Below, in pieces: positions 6,460 through 7,699 of a stretch of DNA of 7,699 bases. Under the pieces are notes generated by a model. It made no database searches and was not told the DNA's origin. It worked only from the letters and a program-made list of their open reading frames with translations. Location: contig CAZDQE010000080.1 of assembly GCA_964507395.1 (NCBI GenBank), positions 1 to 7,699 of the forward strand, written 5' to 3'. Positions within the stretch are counted from its first letter, which is position 1. Each line of letters opens with the position of its first letter. A program made the position numbers and the translations under genes. Source of the DNA: SIG575 sp964507395. Its GTDB lineage: Bacteria; Bacillota; Clostridia; Oscillospirales; Acutalibacteraceae.

Positions 6460-6465
6460 TATAAT
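6460..6465 (+). promoter_or_regulatory. -10 box of XRE regulator promoter
   Basis: A perfect TATAAT; no good -35 is seen at 16-18 nt, where operator O2 lies. The expected start at about 6472 leaves a leader of only about 9 nt containing a weak GGTGA ribosome binding site. Confidence 0.65.
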
Positions 6466-6480
6466 ATTTTTGGTGATTGT

Positions 6481-6690
6481 ATGTATAAACGAATCCGAGA
6501 ACTTCGCGAAGACAAGGATATGACCCAAAAACAAATAGCAGAGATACTTTCCTGCAGTCAACGTGTTTACAGCAACTACGAACGGGGAGAGCTCGATATC
6601 CCCACGGAAATTTTGATTAAGCTTTCACGTTTCCACTGTGTCAGCACCGATTACATCTTAGAACTCACCGATAAAACTGATAAATATTAA
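6481..6690 (+). CDS. Small XRE-family helix-turn-helix transcriptional regulator
   Basis: This 69-aa protein is almost entirely one HTH_3 (Cro/C1-type) domain. Helix 2 is around residues 15-23 (TQKQIAEIL) and the recognition helix around 26-34 (SQRVYSNYE), followed by the typical ERGELDIPTEILIKLSRF and a VSTDYILELTD tail. It is a DNA-binding protein that probably acts as a dimer in the cytoplasm and likely represses its own promoter through the two TAGCGGA-N3-TCCGCTA palindromes. An ATG at 6433 is in frame but lies before the -10 and between the operators, so the start at 6481, 4 nt after GGTGA, is preferred. Such small regulators occur on mobile elements and as solitary chromosomal genes. 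No signal-sensing domain is present. A half-site-like CAATAGCG also overlaps the leftward leader promoter, so it may act on both sides. Confidence 0.9.
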   Translation: MYKRIRELREDKDMTQKQIAEILSCSQRVYSNYERGELDIPTEILIKLSRFHCVSTDYILELTDKTDKY

Positions 6691-6729
6691 GTTAGCCCTG
6701 TACTCTAACCTATATAAAATGATATTCAG

Positions 6730-6783
6730 AATCCTTTCCGAAATTCTTTGCTTACGCCATGGAACAACTGAAAGGATTTTTAT
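6730..6783 (+). terminator. Possible terminator after the XRE regulator
   Basis: AATCCTTTC (6730-6738) and GAAAGGATT (6770-6778) are perfect 9-bp arms, followed by TTTTATTG. The 31-nt loop is long, so termination efficiency is uncertain. A second, weaker hairpin (AACACG/CGTGTT, 6815-6834) followed by GGTTTT lies further on. Nothing else is recognisable in the spacer up to the next promoter. Confidence 0.5.
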
Positions 6784-6859
6784 TGCAGTCCGGACACAAC
6801 ATAACTTCTTTCTGAACACGCCTTACACCGTGTTGGTTTTCATATGAATTTTATTTTTC

Positions 6860-6888
6860 TTGATAAATCAATTTTTTTGTGATATACT
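6860..6888 (+). promoter_or_regulatory. Promoter of the Fic-type antitoxin operon
   Basis: TTGATA (6860-6865), a 17-nt spacer and TATACT (6883-6888), with TGA directly before the -10 (extended -10). The start site should be near 6895, about 24 nt before the ATG. Confidence 0.75.
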
Positions 6889-6918
6889 TATGACATAAAT
6901 TACGCGAGGTGAACAATC

Positions 6919-7083
6919 ATGTCCGTTGACAAAGCAATCAGTAATGCCGCCGCATCTGTTGAAATGGAAGGCTTTTGTATTGATGAGCAAAGCAAAGAGT
7001 GGTGCCGTCAGCTACTGGAAAACAAAATAACTTTTGAGCAATACATCCAACTTGTAAAATCACGGGCAGGAGTTGTTTCGTAA
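6919..7083 (+). CDS. VbhA-like antitoxin of a Fic toxin-antitoxin pair
   Basis: A 54-aa frame starts 7 nt after GAGGTG. Residues 13-18 read SVEMEG and match the (S/T)xxxE(G/N) inhibitory helix motif of class I Fic antitoxins: Ser13, Glu17 and Gly18. In that family the Glu enters the Fic active site and blocks productive ATP binding, preventing AMPylation of targets. The rest (SKEWCRQLLENKITFEQYIQ) looks like the short C-terminal helices of VbhA-type antitoxins. The stop overlaps the next start as TAATG, so the two genes are translationally coupled, and the next gene begins like a Fic protein, which supports this call. The gene looks intact, although its toxin partner appears disarmed. Confidence rests on the motif plus context. 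Confidence 0.78.
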   Translation: MSVDKAISNAAASVEMEGFCIDEQSKEWCRQLLENKITFEQYIQLVKSRAGVVS

Positions 7084-7274
7084 TGGGATACAGCATTGAC
7101 CCAATCACCGCGGATTGCTACGAGAACACCACGTGTCTTATAAATAAATTTAATATTCGTGATGAGGATGTTCTGGCGCAAATTGAGGCAGATGATCTTA
7201 TGATTGCAACAATAAAAGCCTCGGGCGGTATAACTGATTTTCTCGAAGAGATTTTCTCCAAATCCATATCATAA
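7083..7274 (+). pseudogene. Internally deleted Fic/DOC-family toxin remnant
   Basis: The 63-aa frame begins with AGGAG 10 nt upstream and a TAATG overlap with the antitoxin. Residues 1 to about 36 (YSIDPITADCYENTT, CLINKFNIRDEDVLAQIEA) match what I know of Fic protein N-termini (YSIDP...CYxGTxxLINKxxIRDE). Residues about 37-63 (DDLMIATIKASGG, DFLEEIFSK) resemble the C-terminal tail of such proteins. The central part of about 130-150 aa is gone, including the catalytic HPFx(D/E)GNGR motif and the antitoxin-facing helices. The frame is kept across the junction, so this looks like a precise in-frame deletion leaving a microprotein rather than random decay. Without the motif it cannot AMPylate. 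Alternatives are a genuine small protein of another family, or an assembly artefact. Confidence 0.65.
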
Positions 7275-7304
7275 AAAATATTTTCAAAAAATTTCAAAAA
7301 ACTA

Positions 7305-7333
7305 TTGACAAGACGGTATTAAAAGTGTATAAT
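7305..7333 (+). promoter_or_regulatory. Consensus promoter of tRNA-Gln
   Basis: TTGACA (7305-7310), 17 nt, TATAAT (7328-7333): both boxes perfect, as expected for a stable RNA. The start near 7340 leaves a 7-nt leader before the mature 5' end. An 8-bp inverted repeat, ACGGTATT (7313-7320) and AATACCGT (7331-7338), spans the spacer and -10. Confidence 0.88.
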
Positions 7334-7346
7334 ACCGTTTGTTCGT

Positions 7347-7420
7347 AGGGGATTTGTGTAATGGTAGCACAGCAGACTCTGACTCTGTATGTAGAGGTTC
7401 GAATCCTTTATCCCCTGCCA
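7347..7420 (+). tRNA. tRNA-Gln, anticodon CTG
   Basis: The cloverleaf folds fully. The acceptor AGGGGAT pairs with ATCCCCT, with G as discriminator and an encoded CCA. The D arm is GTGT/GCAC around AATGGTA. The anticodon stem is GCAGA/TCTGT with loop CTCTGAC, so positions 34-36 are CTG and it reads CAG. The T arm is AGAGG/CCTTT with loop TTCGAAT. Having its own promoter and terminator, it is a single-gene tRNA unit. No other tRNA is in the window. Confidence 0.97.
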
Positions 7421-7424
7421 AAAG

Positions 7425-7463
7425 AAAATCCTGTCGATTATTGTCGGCAGGATTTTCGTTTTG
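7425..7463 (+). terminator. Intrinsic terminator of tRNA-Gln
   Basis: AAAATCCTGTCG (7425-7436) pairs with CGGCAGGATTTT (7445-7456), 12 bp with one G-U, over an 8-nt loop, followed by CGTTTTG. It starts 5 nt after the tRNA CCA. Confidence 0.85.
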
Positions 7464-7464
7464 T

Positions 7465-7564
7465 ATTATTCATTTTTCATTATTCAATATTCATCATTCA
7501 TTTGACAGGATTTTCAATGAATATTGAATGATGAAGTCGCTTACGCTGATGAATAATGAATAAT
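7465..7564. repeat. ATTCAT-type inverted-repeat cluster, MITE- or REP-like
   Basis: About 100 bp consists of permuted ATTATTCA, TTCATCATTCA and TTCAATATTCAT units on the left and their complements on the right. Clear arms are ATTATTCA/TGAATAAT at the outer ends (7465-7472, 7557-7564), TTCATCATTCA/TGAATGATGAA (7490-7500, 7525-7535) and ATTCAATATTCAT with an inverse copy in ATGAATATTGAA. Alternative pairings overlap, so the block can fold in several ways. It has no coding capacity. It looks like a small nonautonomous or REP-type repeat that accumulated beside the tRNA; mobility is inference. Confidence 0.6.
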
Positions 7565-7699
7565 TTTTGCTTTGCTTCGCAAATGTTAAAAAGCGAATTT
7601 TATAACCCCCTGCCGAAATAACTACAGGTTGAAGCTTGTCTTTTTTTACGGGGACCTCTAAAAACCCCTTGCACGAAATTATGTTTGCTCTTTTTCCGT
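7565..7699. other. Noncoding right end, no gene recognised
   Basis: No convincing frame on either strand. It holds a small TTCGC/GCGAA inverted pair near 7575-7597, a T7 run, and a GGGG-N11-CCCC hairpin inside GGGGACCTCTAAAAACCCC at about 7650-7668. This last segment resembles the end of a mobile element or a structured RNA, but there is no matching second copy in the window. Confidence 0.4.

Noticed and set aside
6433..6480. Longer start of the XRE regulator at 6433
   Set aside because: It lies upstream of the -10 box and between the operators, so it would not be transcribed from the identified promoter. The HTH fold begins at 6481.
7347..7420. tRNA as an attachment site of an integrated element
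   Set aside because: I found no second copy of the tRNA 3' end and no integrase within the window. The Fic remnant and regulator upstream do not by themselves show an island.
7339..7527. 62-aa plus-strand frame over the tRNA
   Set aside because: It runs through the tRNA-Gln cloverleaf, its terminator and the repeat block, with no ribosome binding site.

Overview
The window looks like a low- to mid-GC clostridial chromosome, most likely an Oscillospiraceae/Ruminococcaceae-type gut or rumen anaerobe. Evidence for this is near-consensus sigma-A promoters (TTGACA-17-TATAAT), AGGAGG-type ribosome binding sites, two secreted multidomain proteins with signal peptides, and a type I dockerin. The taxonomic call is inference; no 16S or other marker gene is present.

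Layout from left to right. (1) A large secreted protein gene runs leftward off the window edge (1-2208, minus). It has a signal peptide, a probable beta-helix-like body, and at least seven Cys-rich repeats built on Cys-x9/10-Cys-x2-Cys-Gly. (2) It is divergent from metA (2475-3389, plus), a homoserine O-acyltransferase whose Glu111 predicts acetyl-CoA use. Each gene has its own sigma-A promoter in the shared intergenic region. (3) metA converges on a large minus-strand gene (3456-6116) across one bidirectional intrinsic terminator. That gene encodes a secreted Cys/His hydrolase-like domain, an SH3b domain, five InlB/Flg_new-type repeats, a small beta-sandwich and a C-terminal dockerin. (4) Upstream of this gene is the most unusual part of the window. 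A predicted promoter starts a transcript of about 177 nt at the first base of a perfect 15-bp stem. The transcript ends in a C(UUCG)G-capped intrinsic terminator just before the Shine-Dalgarno. It looks like a riboswitch-type attenuator or a terminated small RNA. I do not recognise its class. (5) A 69-aa XRE-family regulator (6481-6690, plus) lies behind two strong palindromic operators. (6) A Fic-type toxin-antitoxin locus follows. The VbhA-like antitoxin (6919-7083) is intact, with inhibitory motif S13-x3-E17-G18. The toxin frame (7083-7274) keeps only the N- and C-terminal ends of a Fic protein and lacks the catalytic core. (7) A tRNA-Gln(CTG) gene has its own consensus promoter and terminator. 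(8) The right end is noncoding: a cluster of ATTCAT-type inverted repeats, then about 135 bp with no gene.

The genes do not form one pathway. The two secreted proteins suggest surface or extracellular functions (peptide or cell-wall cleavage, adhesion, or cellulosome-like attachment through the dockerin). metA is an isolated methionine-biosynthesis gene. The regulator, the broken Fic locus and the repeats beside the tRNA look like accessory material.
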